Origin: Photobacterium alginatilyticum
GTDB taxonomy: Bacteria > Pseudomonadota > Gammaproteobacteria > Enterobacterales > Vibrionaceae
Length of the DNA: 64,000 bases
Assembly (NCBI RefSeq): GCF_009910675.1
Contig: NZ_RSEJ01000030.1
Span: forward strand, 1 to 64,000
Direction of reading: 5' to 3'
Shown: positions 25,989-35,280 of the stretch, piece after piece
Layout: each line of letters begins with the position of its first letter
Position numbering within the stretch: the stretch's first letter is position 1
Notes under the pieces: generated by a model
What the model saw: the letters and a program-made list of their open reading frames with translations, nothing else
Database searches by the model: none
What the model was told of the DNA's origin: nothing
Translations under genes and position numbers: made by a program

Positions 25989-26435
25989 ATGGGTATACAC
26001 ACCATCACTTTAGAGCAAACTGCTGATGTGCCCAAGAAAGTGCTCTTTCAGTTACTTTCTGACCATGAAAACCTTGGACGCTTCTTTGACGCCAAGTATT
26101 CACTCGTTAAGCATGGAAAGCCTGAAATCAACGGAATTGGAGCCATCAGGAAAGTGATTGCCGGGCCGTTCACATTTCGGGAGCAAATCATTGACTACAA
26201 AGAAAATGAACACCTCCACTACAAGATCATCGAAGGCGGTCCTGTCGATGAGCACGGTGGCTGGATCCGTTTTCAAAGTATCAATGCCAACCAAAGTTTA
26301 ATCCATTACCGGATCAAGTTTTCCCCTCGTATTCGGGGGACAGGGTGGCTCATCAAACTGCTGCTGGAAAAAGACATTAAAAGAGCACTGTCCAATATCG
26401 CCGAGTACGGCAAATTAGAATGGAAAAAGCATTAA
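25989..26435 (+). CDS. SRPBCC-family (polyketide cyclase-like) protein
   Basis: This 148-residue cytoplasmic protein has the START/SRPBCC ligand-binding pattern: an N-terminal strand TITLEQTADVPKKVLFQLLSD, a middle GAIRKVIAGPFTFREQIIDYKENEHLHYKI, GGWIRFQSINANQSLIHYRIKF, and a C-terminal long helix from WLIKLLLEKDIKRAL. Such proteins bind hydrophobic ligands or act as coenzyme-Q-type chaperones. AAGAGGT precedes the ATG. The ligand is unknown. Confidence 0.75.
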   Translation: MGIHTITLEQTADVPKKVLFQLLSDHENLGRFFDAKYSLVKHGKPEINGIGAIRKVIAGPFTFREQIIDYKENEHLHYKIIEGGPVDEHGGWIRFQSINANQSLIHYRIKFSPRIRGTGWLIKLLLEKDIKRALSNIAEYGKLEWKKH

Positions 26436-26745
26436 CTAAGTCTTCGTTAATAAATCAAGCCTCTCGCGGCCCAGTCAGCACCTCCGGCAGTTATCTGCGA
26501 TCATGATATCTGCCTCGTCTGCTGTTATAACAGCCGAAGCATTCAGTGCACCTGTTGGGCCCTCGTTCCTGCCACCTCTTCATGACATCGGTATGTCAAT
26601 ACTCCCGGCTACCCTCTCATGCATTGTCATAATTTCAATGTCTTGGCATAGATTCCATTCTTTGATCTAATCGATTGCATATAGTGTATGAACACGATTT
26701 AATAATTCCATTTTAAGATGCTGTACTTTTCGTTAGGACGGAACG
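26436..26745. other. Gene-free stretch between SRPBCC and GNAT genes
   Basis: These 310 bases contain a perfect 14-base palindrome GCTGTTATAACAGC (26521-26534), a possible operator. No ORF or terminator with a clear U-run was seen. Confidence 0.45.
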
Positions 26746-27285
26746 ATGAGACACCAACCTTTATTAACAACAGAAAGACTCATACTAAGACCTTTCCAGC
26801 TTTCTGATGCAACCAAGATACAAAAGCTTGCTGGTGATGAGCTCGTTGCAAACGGGGCAATTAACATCCCGCACCCCTACTCCGATGGCTTTGCAGGTCA
26901 GTGGATCGGCAAAGTACTCGCCGGATGGCAAAGTCAGCTATCAGCCATTTACGCCATCACGTTAAAATCGAATTATCAGCTTGTGGGGTGCGTCGGATTA
27001 CACAATATCGACAGCGGGAAAGCCCAACTCGGATACTGGATCGGTGTGCCTTATTGGGGCCAGGGCTATTGTACGGAAGCGGCGAAACGGGTAACTGAAT
27101 TTGGGTTCAAACGCCTGGAGCTGGACATTATTTATGGTCAACACCTAAGCCGGGATCCGTCACCGGGCAAAATCATGCAAAAAATCGGTATGGAGCATGT
27201 TATGACAAAAAGTGACGCAGCCAGAGTCAATATGATCACTGAAGATCTTGAGTATTATGAGATCAAAGCAATGGTAGAGGCATAA
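26746..27285 (+). CDS. GNAT N-acetyltransferase (RimJ/RimL type)
   Basis: This 179-residue acetyl-CoA-dependent transferase begins with the classic TTERLILRPFQLSDA. It has the acetyl-CoA loop in YWIGVPYWGQGYCTEAAKRV at about residue 96 and ends with the GNAT strand around LDIIYGQHLSRDPSPGKIMQKIGM, where N is replaced by S/P in the usual NxxS pattern. A strong ribosome binding site AGGACGGA precedes the ATG. It may acetylate a protein N-terminus or a small amine; no context helps. Confidence 0.88.
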   Translation: MRHQPLLTTERLILRPFQLSDATKIQKLAGDELVANGAINIPHPYSDGFAGQWIGKVLAGWQSQLSAIYAITLKSNYQLVGCVGLHNIDSGKAQLGYWIGVPYWGQGYCTEAAKRVTEFGFKRLELDIIYGQHLSRDPSPGKIMQKIGMEHVMTKSDAARVNMITEDLEYYEIKAMVEA

Positions 27286-27883
27286 TCCTCTGCCAGTAAG
27301 CTAAATACGTTATCAGGAATATCGGATAACCTCTAAAACCCCTAAGCCATATATAAACAGAACATTAACAGAAATATACAAGTAAAGCAGCAATACAGAC
27401 TTATAAAATAGGCATTTAAACGAACACCACTAAATTTAATTTATAAAATAACAGATACCAGCATCCCATTTATAACAAGCAAAAAAAGATATTGATATAA
27501 ATGCATTTTTTATCACTATTAAAACACCTAAAACACTCATATCATATATAACAAACATCTATAAGAAATTACATTCAAAGAAACAAAGTGTTGAACATAC
27601 TACGACTCAAAATTCCAATGTGATTTTTTTTGTTAGAGCTATACTAAAACTGATAAGCAATAAAGAGGTTGTTTGCTTTATCGAACTGCAAGTTGTGACT
27701 TATTTTACAGCACAGCTTCAATCAGACTAAAAATTTAAGCCGTAACCTACTGTAATAATAATAAAAATAACTTTTTTGGAATTTGTTGAAATATAGTTGT
27801 TGGTGGCAGGTCTTATATTTTGAATGTGGACACTATGCACATATAACAAAAGGCTGATGCCACAGACTAATGAGGTGAAGATT
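27286..27883. other. 598-base AT-rich spacer
   Basis: This is a strongly AT-rich region with repeated TTATAAAATA and TATATA runs. It lies upstream of the small exported protein at 27884 and probably holds its promoter. No gene was recognised. Confidence 0.45.
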
Positions 27884-28192
27884 ATGTCTAGCTTGAAAGT
27901 ACTAACTGTTACAGCTGTAATCGCAATGTCAACTTCAGCATTTGCAGATATCCGCGTTGCTGATACTCACAATGGCGCTTGGGTTACAGTTACGGAAAAC
28001 GGACAACCTGCAGCGAATGCTTCAGTGTCAGTCGCGAATGTTCCACAACAGAAAAAGTCTTATACAACAGATGATAAAGGTCGGGTGTTCATTCCACTTA
28101 CCCTGGAAAATTCTCGCTCTATCAAATACAAAGCGAAAACTGAAAGCGGCCGTGAATCATCACGCTTTGCTTTCCACTCTACTAACAAGTAG
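27884..28192 (+). CDS. Small exported protein with a transthyretin-like pattern
   Basis: This is a 102-residue secreted protein. The ATG at 27884 follows AGGTGA and gives signal peptide MSSLKVLTVTAVIAMSTSAFA. The mature part has the pattern of a beta-sandwich peptidase-regulatory or transthyretin-like unit: GAWVTVTENGQPAANASVSV, then DDKGRVFIPLTLENSRSIKYKA. It is probably periplasmic. It is followed by a strong terminator, so it stands alone. The family match is by pattern only. Confidence 0.65.
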   Translation: MSSLKVLTVTAVIAMSTSAFADIRVADTHNGAWVTVTENGQPAANASVSVANVPQQKKSYTTDDKGRVFIPLTLENSRSIKYKAKTESGRESSRFAFHSTNK

Positions 28193-28202
28193 TCACTATA
28201 CC

Positions 28203-28231
28203 AAAGGCCCTGACCCTACATCAGGGCCTTT
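28203..28231. terminator. Bidirectional terminator
   Basis: AAAGGCCCTGA (28203-28213) and TCAGGGCCTTT (28221-28231) form an 11-base perfect stem between convergent genes. Confidence 0.85.
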
Positions 28232-28244
28232 AACTTTCACCCTT

Positions 28245-28778
28245 CTAATACTCACGTCGATTCAAGTCTCGCGCCAATACCAACGCCAACCCTATCACTT
28301 GAAGAAATAAAGCCAAATTTCGTAACCGTGATATTGATTTCATTTTATCATCATGTATTTCAAGCAACTCCAAATTTTCCAAATATAATTGATTGATTTT
28401 TTCCCTCTGGTTATGTTGGATGTCATCAATTGCAACCATCAGTGCCGGAATATCTTCAAGCACCAAACGTTCTATTTTTTTATCCAGCCAATAGTTCAGC
28501 TCATTTATTACCTGATCCGTGACTTCTTTAGCAATAGGTTGCTTATGAATTTGACTGGCTGATAATAACTGTAAAACAAACTCTCTTTTTCTTTCAACGG
28601 TTTCAACTTGCTGCCAGGTAAGGCTTATAAGCTCTTCATTATTTTGCTGTCTTTGAATGATTTCATTGGTTTGACGGGTTATATCATCAATAAAAAAATT
28701 GGTCATAAGAGCAGATATCACATTAAGCAGCAACCCTGTGGCCACTAATATCCAAGTTGGCACTGTCCACTTTCTCAT
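28245..28778 (-). CDS. Two-TM membrane protein with coiled coil
   Basis: This is a 177-residue inner-membrane protein. TM1 is WTVPTWILVATGLLLNVIS at the start and TM2 is LALFLQVIGLALVLARDL at the end, with a long polar helical stretch between rich in Gln and Glu (about residues 30-150). That topology resembles small sensor or stator proteins, but no family was recognised. It converges with the 27884 gene and is divergent from ovoA. Confidence 0.7.
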   Translation of the reverse strand: MRKWTVPTWILVATGLLLNVISALMTNFFIDDITRQTNEIIQRQQNNEELISLTWQQVETVERKREFVLQLLSASQIHKQPIAKEVTDQVINELNYWLDKKIERLVLEDIPALMVAIDDIQHNQREKINQLYLENLELLEIHDDKMKSISRLRNLALFLQVIGLALVLARDLNRREY

Positions 28779-28911
28779 ATAACCCTATGTCCTCATGAGA
28801 TTATCCACAATGACGCCTCTAACCAGTATGGCAAAAATCTCACCGATGTTTTGGTGAACCATTTCCTCACTGACTACGTTTAAAGATACTGTTTAAGAAG
28901 GGAATAGCTCA

Positions 28912-31026
28912 ATGGATAACAAGCTGACTACAGCCACGCGGACCCTGTTACTGTCAGGTGACGACGAAAAATCAAAGCGTCAGGAACTAAAACAAGCGTT
29001 CAATCAGACATGGGCTTTGTACGAATCTCTCTTCGAGGTGATCAATAACGACAGTGCCTACTTCAGCAAGCCTGAGCCGCTGCGCCACCCTCTGATCTTC
29101 TACTTCGGCCACACTGCCGTTTTTTACATCAACAAGCTAAAGCTCGGTAAATACATTGATCATCGAGTTAACAAGCACTTCGAGTCGATGTTTGCCATCG
29201 GTGTCGATGAAATGTCATGGGATGATCTCGACGAAAGCCATTACGACTGGCCCTCTGTCAGTGAAGTCAGAGCCTACCGAAGCCAAGTCTGCCAACAGGT
29301 AAACGCAGTTATCGACGAGATGCCGATCAGCCTGCCGATAGCCCAGAACGATCCCGCATGGGTGATCCTGATGGGAATCGAGCATGAGCGCATCCACCTT
29401 GAAACGTCCTCCGTTATCATTCGCCAGCTACCACTTTGTGATGTGACACCGCATCCCGACTGGCCTGCCTGCCGGGACACAGGTACAGCACCTTCCAATC
29501 AGTTGCTCTCTGTCGGCGGCGACACGATTACACTTGGAAAGCGTGATAACGATAATACCTACGGTTGGGATAACGAATTCGGCCAGCAGACGTTCAAGGT
29601 CGATGATTTTAAGGCATCCAAATACCTGGTATCCAATCAAGAATTTATGGCTTTTGTTAATGATGACGGCTACCGCAAACACCGTTACTGGAACGACGAG
29701 GGAAAGGCATGGCTTTCGTATACCCGGGCCACCATGCCACGCTTCTGGCGCAGGCAGGACAACCAGTGGCTGCAGCGGAACCTAACCGAAGAAGTTCCGC
29801 TACCACTGAACTGGCCAGTAGAAGTTAACCAGCTGGAAGCCAAAGCATTTTGTAACTGGAAGGCTGAACAGCTTCAGGCCAATATCCGGTTGCTGACAGA
29901 AGCAGAATGGTATCTGCTGCGCAGTAATATCGAAGACGATTCACCGACCTGGCACGAAACCCCCGGTAATATCGAATTGGCCTACTTCGCTTCCTCTTGT
30001 CCGGTAGACCGATTTGAACATGAAGGTTTTTGCGATATTTTGGGTAATGCCTGGCAATGGACGGAAACCAGCATCGACGGCTTTCAGGGATTTCAGGTCC
30101 ATCCACTGTATGATGACTTCTCGACGCCGACATTTGACGGTAAACACAACCTGATCAAAGGCGGCTCGTGGATATCGACCGGTAACGAATCGATCAGCTC
30201 TTCGCGCTATGCTTTTCGCCGGCATTTCTACCAACACGCAGGGTTCCGCTACGTCGAATCGAACCAGGACCCGGCGAGCATGACCTCGCTTAACGTCTAT
30301 GAGACTGATGAACTCATCTCTCAGTATCTGGAGTTTCACTATGGTGACGAGTACTTCTCGGTGCCGAACTTCTGCGTTAACGGTGTCAGGCAATGTCTTG
30401 GCGAAATTCAGCTTAGCCACACTGCCAAGGCATTAGACATCGGCTGCTCTGTTGGCCGCGCCTCGTTCGAGCTCGCCAAGACATTCGATCATGTCGACGG
30501 TATTGATTTCTCTGCCCGCTTCATCCAGCAGGCCTATAACCTGAGCGAGCAGGGCGAGAAACGCTATACCATTCGCACAGAGGGGGACTTGGTTGAATTC
30601 AAGAGCACTACATTGACCCAATTAAATTACAGTGAAGAGGTCAAAAAAGTGAATTTTGTCCAGGGTGATGCCTGCAACCTCAAGCCGCAGTTCAGCGGTT
30701 ATGATCTCATCTATGCCTCAAACCTTATAGACCGGCTCGGCGATCCCAAGGCCTTTCTGACCACCATCCACCAGCGGATCAATGAAGGCGGTTATCTAGT
30801 GATAGCCTCTCCCTATACCTGGCTGGAAGAATACACGACGAAGGCAAACTGGCTGGGTGGCATCAAAGTGCATGGCGAGAACTTCACGACGCTCGACGGG
30901 CTGACCGAAACTCTCATTCCCCATTTCGAACTTATTGCAGTCAAGGAGATCCCCTTTGTGATCCGCGAAACTAAGAGGAAGTTCCAGCATAGCCTGTCAG
31001 AAATGACCATCTGGCGAAAACGCTAG
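28912..31026 (+). CDS. ovoA: 5-histidylcysteine sulfoxide synthase/methyltransferase (ovothiol A)
   Basis: This is a 704-residue OvoA, which makes ovothiol A, an antioxidant thiohistidine. The N-terminal DinB-like/FGE part joins cysteine sulfur to histidine C5 using non-haem iron and oxygen. The iron ligands are in EHERIHLE (His158, His162, Glu164). The FGE-sulfatase-like part has WDNEFGQQTF, GNAWQWTET and GGSWIS. The C-terminal SAM-dependent methyltransferase starts near residue 508 with LDIGCSVGRASFELA and methylates the imidazole. GAAGGGA precedes the ATG. The length fits the fused bifunctional enzyme. The lyase OvoB that finishes the pathway is not adjacent. Confidence 0.95.
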   Translation: MDNKLTTATRTLLLSGDDEKSKRQELKQAFNQTWALYESLFEVINNDSAYFSKPEPLRHPLIFYFGHTAVFYINKLKLGKYIDHRVNKHFESMFAIGVDEMSWDDLDESHYDWPSVSEVRAYRSQVCQQVNAVIDEMPISLPIAQNDPAWVILMGIEHERIHLETSSVIIRQLPLCDVTPHPDWPACRDTGTAPSNQLLSVGGDTITLGKRDNDNTYGWDNEFGQQTFKVDDFKASKYLVSNQEFMAFVNDDGYRKHRYWNDEGKAWLSYTRATMPRFWRRQDNQWLQRNLTEEVPLPLNWPVEVNQLEAKAFCNWKAEQLQANIRLLTEAEWYLLRSNIEDDSPTWHETPGNIELAYFASSCPVDRFEHEGFCDILGNAWQWTETSIDGFQGFQVHPLYDDFSTPTFDGKHNLIKGGSWISTGNESISSSRYAFRRHFYQHAGFRYVESNQDPASMTSLNVYETDELISQYLEFHYGDEYFSVPNFCVNGVRQCLGEIQLSHTAKALDIGCSVGRASFELAKTFDHVDGIDFSARFIQQAYNLSEQGEKRYTIRTEGDLVEFKSTTLTQLNYSEEVKKVNFVQGDACNLKPQFSGYDLIYASNLIDRLGDPKAFLTTIHQRINEGGYLVIASPYTWLEEYTTKANWLGGIKVHGENFTTLDGLTETLIPHFELIAVKEIPFVIRETKRKFQHSLSEMTIWRKR

Positions 31027-31088
31027 ATTGTCTCGCGGCCTTGGTGTTACTGTACTGCTCCCGTAACGAGCAGTACAGAGCATAACGC

Positions 31089-31400
31089 GTGAAAACACCT
31101 TGTGTCGCAAAATGTAAAAACCACGAAGGGATCTGTAGCGGTTGTTTTCGCACCATGACAGAAATTACCGGATGGCGCCTGATGAATGATGAAAAACAGA
31201 CCAAGACTATAGATGAAATAAAAGGCAAACATTCAACGCATACTTGCAGCTCGTGCGGAAAACCAGCCTATTGTGATATCAGTGCCGGCAAATCGTCCTG
31301 CTGGTGCTTTGAGCTGGCTAAAAGAGACACCTCAGGGATAGAGTCGCCAGACTGCCTGTGCCGAGAATGCCTGTCAAAACTCCCCTTGCGCGAGATATGA
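31089..31400 (+). CDS. DUF1289 plus cysteine-rich CWC-type protein
   Basis: This is a 103-residue protein joining two small Cys-rich parts. The first 45 residues are a DUF1289 unit (PCVAKCKNHEGICSGCFRT then EITGW). The second has eight Cys in CSSCGKPAYC, SCWCFEL and DCLCREC, like the cysteine-rich CWC family. It has 12 Cys in all, arranged as two likely zinc sites. The start is GTG with a weak ribosome binding site. It lies 62 bases after ovoA on the same strand without a terminator, so cotranscription with ovoA is possible. Function unknown. Confidence 0.75.
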   Translation: MKTPCVAKCKNHEGICSGCFRTMTEITGWRLMNDEKQTKTIDEIKGKHSTHTCSSCGKPAYCDISAGKSSCWCFELAKRDTSGIESPDCLCRECLSKLPLREI

Positions 31401-31519
31401 CACTCATTCCATATTTGTATGATATTTAAGCCATCTATTCGTTCTTTTGTGGTTGAAAGTTGAGTATTTACACTAAGCACATATAATCACCGACTCCTAT
31501 CCACTGAAAGAAATGTCTG

Positions 31520-31855
31520 ATGCCAAATTTCCGCTCTACTATTCCCCTTCTTGTCGCGCTATCAGGCTTTGCTCAGGCGCAAGTCACTCACGCTCTGCCC
31601 GAGAACGAGGAAATCTGCAGGGAAAGCGTCGGCAAACTGCTTATCGAGCAGCACGCTATTTTCAGTAACACACAAATCGATCCAGATATTCGTCGTGCTG
31701 CCGAGCGGGCCATCGATTCCACCCGCGAGGCATACAGCAAAAACGAAAGTTACTGTCAGGCACAAGAGGCCCTTCAGGCTTACAAGACCAAAAGCAAAGA
31801 AGATTTTCATTATCGCGATGGTGAAGTGAACTATTTCGGCCGAGGAAATATCTAA
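31520..31855 (+). CDS. Small exported hypothetical protein
   Basis: This is a 111-residue protein. N-terminal MPNFRSTIPLLVALSGFAQA is a probable signal peptide. The mature part is charged and helical with two Cys (EEICRESVG and ESYCQAQ) that could pair. No family was recognised. A weak GAAAG site lies before the ATG. It is flanked by same-strand genes but separated by more than 90 bases each side. Confidence 0.6.
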   Translation: MPNFRSTIPLLVALSGFAQAQVTHALPENEEICRESVGKLLIEQHAIFSNTQIDPDIRRAAERAIDSTREAYSKNESYCQAQEALQAYKTKSKEDFHYRDGEVNYFGRGNI

Positions 31856-31949
31856 CTATTTCTTTATACCCCGAAACGAGTTACCCCAGTCAAGTGGGTA
31901 TACTATTATTAGCACACGGGGCCATTATCGTGGTAATGAGGTAATTTTT

Positions 31950-32399
31950 ATGAAAAAGTTGCTGAAGGCAGGGATACTGAGCGCTTTTTTCCTGGTTGGC
32001 TGTGAGCAAGAAGTACAGACGGGTTTCTCAAAAGACAACCTGAAAGATAACTGGGTTCTGACAAAAATTGATGGCAAAGATGTCAATATATCGGAACCGA
32101 GAACCCCTCCCGGCATGGCAATTGGTGCGGACTGGAAAGTTGCCGGATTCAGTGGTTGTAACCGCTTTTTTGGCCAGATCGAGGTAACAGAAGAGAGCAA
32201 ACTCCGGATCACTGCCATGGGGTCGACCAAAATGGCGTGTATTCAGGATGATCAGGCGACGGTAGAGTCCATCATGACCAAGTCGCTACAGAAGTGGAAC
32301 AGCATCGCGCTGGAAAACAACATTCTGACTCTGACCTCAGAACAACATATTCTGACATTCATGCCGGAAGCCATCTCGGGCTCGGAACCTCCCCAGTAA
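31950..32399 (+). CDS. META-domain (HslJ-like) lipoprotein
   Basis: This is a 149-residue lipoprotein. MKKLLKAGILSAFFLVGC gives lipobox LVGC at Cys18. The META domain follows: DNWVLTKIDGKDV, GCNRFFGQIEVT and STKMACIQDDQATVES, matching the NxaxGxxGCNxfxGxy and mxxTxmAC patterns of HslJ/META proteins. HslJ is linked to novobiocin resistance and heat shock in E. coli. It likely binds a ligand or protein at the outer membrane. A perfect terminator follows. Confidence 0.85.
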   Translation: MKKLLKAGILSAFFLVGCEQEVQTGFSKDNLKDNWVLTKIDGKDVNISEPRTPPGMAIGADWKVAGFSGCNRFFGQIEVTEESKLRITAMGSTKMACIQDDQATVESIMTKSLQKWNSIALENNILTLTSEQHILTFMPEAISGSEPPQ

Positions 32400-32416
32400 A
32401 TCGGGACGGTATTATT

Positions 32417-32443
32417 AAAAAAGGCGCTAATTAGCGCCTTTTT
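32417..32443 (+). terminator. Perfect-palindrome terminator
   Basis: AAAAAAGGCGCTAA (32417-32430) and TTAGCGCCTTTTT (32431-32443) form a hairpin with no spacer bases, followed by T. It ends the META-domain gene. Confidence 0.85.
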
Positions 32444-32469
32444 GATTAACGGAAAGTGCCAAGCCAAAT

Positions 32470-33498
32470 ATGAAAGTAAGCAAACAAAAAGCAAAAGTGC
32501 TCAACTCAGCCATCACGCACTGGGAGCAGGAGCAACTGATTTCTGACGAACAGGCCAGACAGCTTCGAGGCAGCTATCAAGTGGTTGGCTTTGACTGGAA
32601 GCTATTGGCTGTTTACTCATTCTGGATCGCCATCACCTGCTTCATCATTTCCATTGGCGTCTTGTTGGCCGATGACTACCTTATGGAGCTACTGGCAACG
32701 ATTATCGACACCCCGGCCAGCATCCTTTCGGTTATCAGCGGCTGCATTGCCGTGCTCTTTTATCGCGCAGGCGTACAGCGGCGCAAAAAGCACCCGCAGA
32801 AGAATATCAGCAACGAGGCAACCTTCTTTTTTGGCGTATTGATGACGGCGGTCTCCATCGGCTTTCTCAGCGAAACAGCACTCTTTAGTACCACCCATGA
32901 CGCCATTTTGCTCCTGGTGCTCACTGGTATCTATGCCGTACTGGGCATTCGCCTGTCATCGGTACTGATCTGGCTTTTTGCCCTATTCGGCTTTGGGGCC
33001 TGGGTGCTTTCACAAACCAGTTATCTGGCGGGCTCAAGCGGCTACTTCTTAGGTATGAACCTGCCGCTACGGTTTGTCTTTGTCGGACTGTTCGTGATTG
33101 CCCTGAGCTTACTCACAGGCAGACAAGAGCGATATCACCATTTAAAGGAGCCCACCCTGTTTGTCGGTTTGCTCTACTTCCTGACAGCGTTATGGCTGCT
33201 CTCTATTTTCGGCAACTACGAAGACATTGCCAGCTGGAGCAAGGTCAAGCAAATTGAGCTACTGCATTGGTCGTTCATTGCCGGCGGCAGCTGCCTCGCT
33301 ATTCTCTACCTGGGTATAAAATCAGACAACACCGTATGCCGCAGCTTTGGTATCACCTTTTTGCTGATAAACCTCTATACCCGCTATTTCGAGTACTTCT
33401 GGGAGTCTTTCCATAAAACGGTATTCTTTGCCGTTTTGGCCCTGACCTTCTGGCTTATCGGCTCGCATGCCGAAAAACTGTGGCAGATAGGGAACTGA
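32470..33498 (+). CDS. DUF2157 membrane protein
   Basis: This is a 342-residue polytopic inner-membrane protein with a cytoplasmic N-terminal helical part (HWEQEQLISDEQARQLRG, typical of DUF2157). About nine hydrophobic segments start at LLAVYSFWIAITCFIISIGV. No transport or catalytic motif is recognised. DUF2157 proteins are widespread with unknown role. The gene begins 27 bases past a terminator and stands alone. Confidence 0.8.
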   Translation: MKVSKQKAKVLNSAITHWEQEQLISDEQARQLRGSYQVVGFDWKLLAVYSFWIAITCFIISIGVLLADDYLMELLATIIDTPASILSVISGCIAVLFYRAGVQRRKKHPQKNISNEATFFFGVLMTAVSIGFLSETALFSTTHDAILLLVLTGIYAVLGIRLSSVLIWLFALFGFGAWVLSQTSYLAGSSGYFLGMNLPLRFVFVGLFVIALSLLTGRQERYHHLKEPTLFVGLLYFLTALWLLSIFGNYEDIASWSKVKQIELLHWSFIAGGSCLAILYLGIKSDNTVCRSFGITFLLINLYTRYFEYFWESFHKTVFFAVLALTFWLIGSHAEKLWQIGN

Positions 33499-33607
33499 AC
33501 ATCGAGATAATTGGGTGTTTTCATTGGTAAATCTGATGAAATTGGTATCATTGGCTAATATCCGGCTGCACTGACCCCGGCCCAAATACTTCGTATGGAG
33601 AAGAAGA

Positions 33608-34090
33608 ATGAAAAAAATGCCGTTAATTGCAGGTTTACTTGCAGCGACAACCTTGTTGGCAGGCTGCTCTGACAATGAGGTTGGTGATGTTAGCCTTGGT
33701 GTTTTCACCATGAAAGACATCAAAATTGAAAATCTAAAAGACGATGAGGTTACTGGTGTGACGTGTCACATTGCCTCTATCGAAGCCGATTTTAGTCTAG
33801 CCGATCCGAGTGACAGTTCGATTTCTTGCCGCCAGACAGGCGAAATAACCCCAGAGATGATAGCTAACATCGACAAGAGTAAATCAGGCGAAGTGGTATT
33901 TAAAAAGTCGAAAAGCATCTTTTTCAAATCGATGAAGGTAAGACGCATCTATGATGCTGATAACCAAACCCTGCTCTACTTGTCTTATACAACCAAAGAA
34001 ACTGACGGAAGTTTCAAGCATAGCCTTTCCACGGTTCCACTTTGGGGAACCAAAGCGTATGTCGAGCCGAGCGCAGATATAAAGCAATAA
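33608..34090 (+). CDS. creA: CreA-family lipoprotein
   Basis: This is a 160-residue lipoprotein: MKKMPLIAGLLAATTLLAGC has lipobox LAGC. The CreA-family core is clear against E. coli CreA: DVSLGVFTMKDIKIE, DDEVTGVTCHIA, ISCRQTGEI, GEVVFKKSKSIFFKSMKV and RRIYDADNQTLLYLSY. E. coli CreA is a periplasmic protein of unknown function, whereas this one is lipidated. The creBCD two-component genes are absent here. A bidirectional terminator follows. Confidence 0.88.
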   Translation: MKKMPLIAGLLAATTLLAGCSDNEVGDVSLGVFTMKDIKIENLKDDEVTGVTCHIASIEADFSLADPSDSSISCRQTGEITPEMIANIDKSKSGEVVFKKSKSIFFKSMKVRRIYDADNQTLLYLSYTTKETDGSFKHSLSTVPLWGTKAYVEPSADIKQ

Positions 34091-34099
34091 GTTGTTTAA

Positions 34100-34126
34100 A
34101 AAAAGGGAAGTCTAACTTCCCTTTTT
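34100..34126. terminator. Bidirectional terminator
   Basis: AAAAAGGGAAG (34100-34110) and CTTCCCTTTTT (34116-34126) form an 11-base perfect stem with a 5-base loop between creA and the convergent permease gene. Confidence 0.9.
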
Positions 34127-34134
34127 AATTATGG

Positions 34135-35280
34135 TTATTGTGTGTTTCGATTCCGATACATTAACAGAGCAATTCCGCCATAAGCCGCTACCTGCAGCCA
34201 TAGTTGGCCCCACAAATGAACGATCTGCTCAAAATCGGCCCCCATCTGATTCAACCTCAGGAAAGCATGTATTGCCGGAGTGGCCGGTACCAATTGAACC
34301 AACGCAGTAATAGGGGCCGGGATCGCAGACACCGGCCAGATGAATCCTGCCGAAAAGATCAGTGGTATCGAGCTAAGCAATACCACCACTGTCGCCAGTT
34401 CCCGCCTTGGGATCAGCTGTCCGATGATCATCCCCATGAAAATTACCGCCAGCAAAAACGGCACCGTGACGGCCAGCAAATCCGGGATAGTCGCCAGCTG
34501 GTTGATCTGATAAAAAGAAAAACTAAAACCAAAATAGTACATAACCAACGGCAGATAAATCAGCACAAACAGACAGGCTCTAACCAGTGCCACCTTCAAG
34601 GCCGGATACTGCCGCCAGTAACCGTTCTTTCCCTGTCTGGCATACTCATTTTGGCCGCCGCCCAGCAGAGCTACCGCAATCAGTAGTGTCTGGTGCAGGA
34701 TCAGGACAAAAACAGCCGGAACGACATAATTGATATAGCCCATCGTCGGGTTAAACACCGGCTGCATAGATAGCCTGATTGGCGAATACTGCTCTGAAGC
34801 CAGCGCAATATTCTCTCCCGACATCACCATCCTCGACACTTTGGCCTTGGCGCCCAGCGTTCCTCCCGCCGTTGCCAGCCCTTCGACAACCGAGCCGTAA
34901 ACGAGGAAGTAGGCCGCATCACCGGCATAGGCCAGCGTCGGACTCTTGCCGAGCAACAGATCACGCGAAAAGTACTCCGGGATCACCAACAGCCCCTCTA
35001 CCGTACCGGCATTGAGCATGTCTTTGGCCTGTTCAATACCTGGGGCACGCGCTGCAAGCTGTATCTGCGGTGTCGCATCCACCATACGCTCCAGCTCACG
35101 GCTAACCTGACTGTTGTCCAAGTTGACCACAACAACCTGCTGCTCGCGCGGAAGCTGCTGAGAATACGGCAACGGGTACAAAAAAGAGTAAATCAGCACG
35201 CCGCCAAATACCGTAAAGAGGATCGACGGGTTAGTAAAAATGGCGTTTAGCTCAAACTTGCACAAGGCTCGCCAGCTCAT
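34135..35280 (-). CDS. ABC-2 type permease of an export pump (second)
   Basis: This is a 381-residue inner-membrane permease of the ABC-2 (YhhJ/YbhR-like) type. It has one N-terminal segment (SILFTVFGGVLIYSFLYPL), a periplasmic domain with VVVVNLDNSQVSRELERMVDA and EGLLVIPEYFSRDLL, then five membrane segments ending IALLMYRNRNTQ. It is the last gene of a four-gene operon and its ATG overlaps the previous stop by four bases. With its sister permease it should form the inner-membrane dimer of a tripartite exporter. No ATPase gene is next to it. Confidence 0.85.
   Translation of the reverse strand: MSWRALCKFELNAIFTNPSILFTVFGGVLIYSFLYPLPYSQQLPREQQVVVVNLDNSQVSRELERMVDATPQIQLAARAPGIEQAKDMLNAGTVEGLLVIPEYFSRDLLLGKSPTLAYAGDAAYFLVYGSVVEGLATAGGTLGAKAKVSRMVMSGENIALASEQYSPIRLSMQPVFNPTMGYINYVVPAVFVLILHQTLLIAVALLGGGQNEYARQGKNGYWRQYPALKVALVRACLFVLIYLPLVMYYFGFSFSFYQINQLATIPDLLAVTVPFLLAVIFMGMIIGQLIPRRELATVVVLLSSIPLIFSAGFIWPVSAIPAPITALVQLVPATPAIHAFLRLNQMGADFEQIVHLWGQLWLQVAAYGGIALLMYRNRNTQ

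Noticed and set aside
26521..26534. GCTGTTATAACAGC palindrome as a defined operator
   Set aside because: Perfect palindrome, but no matching regulator consensus was recognised and position relative to a promoter is unclear.
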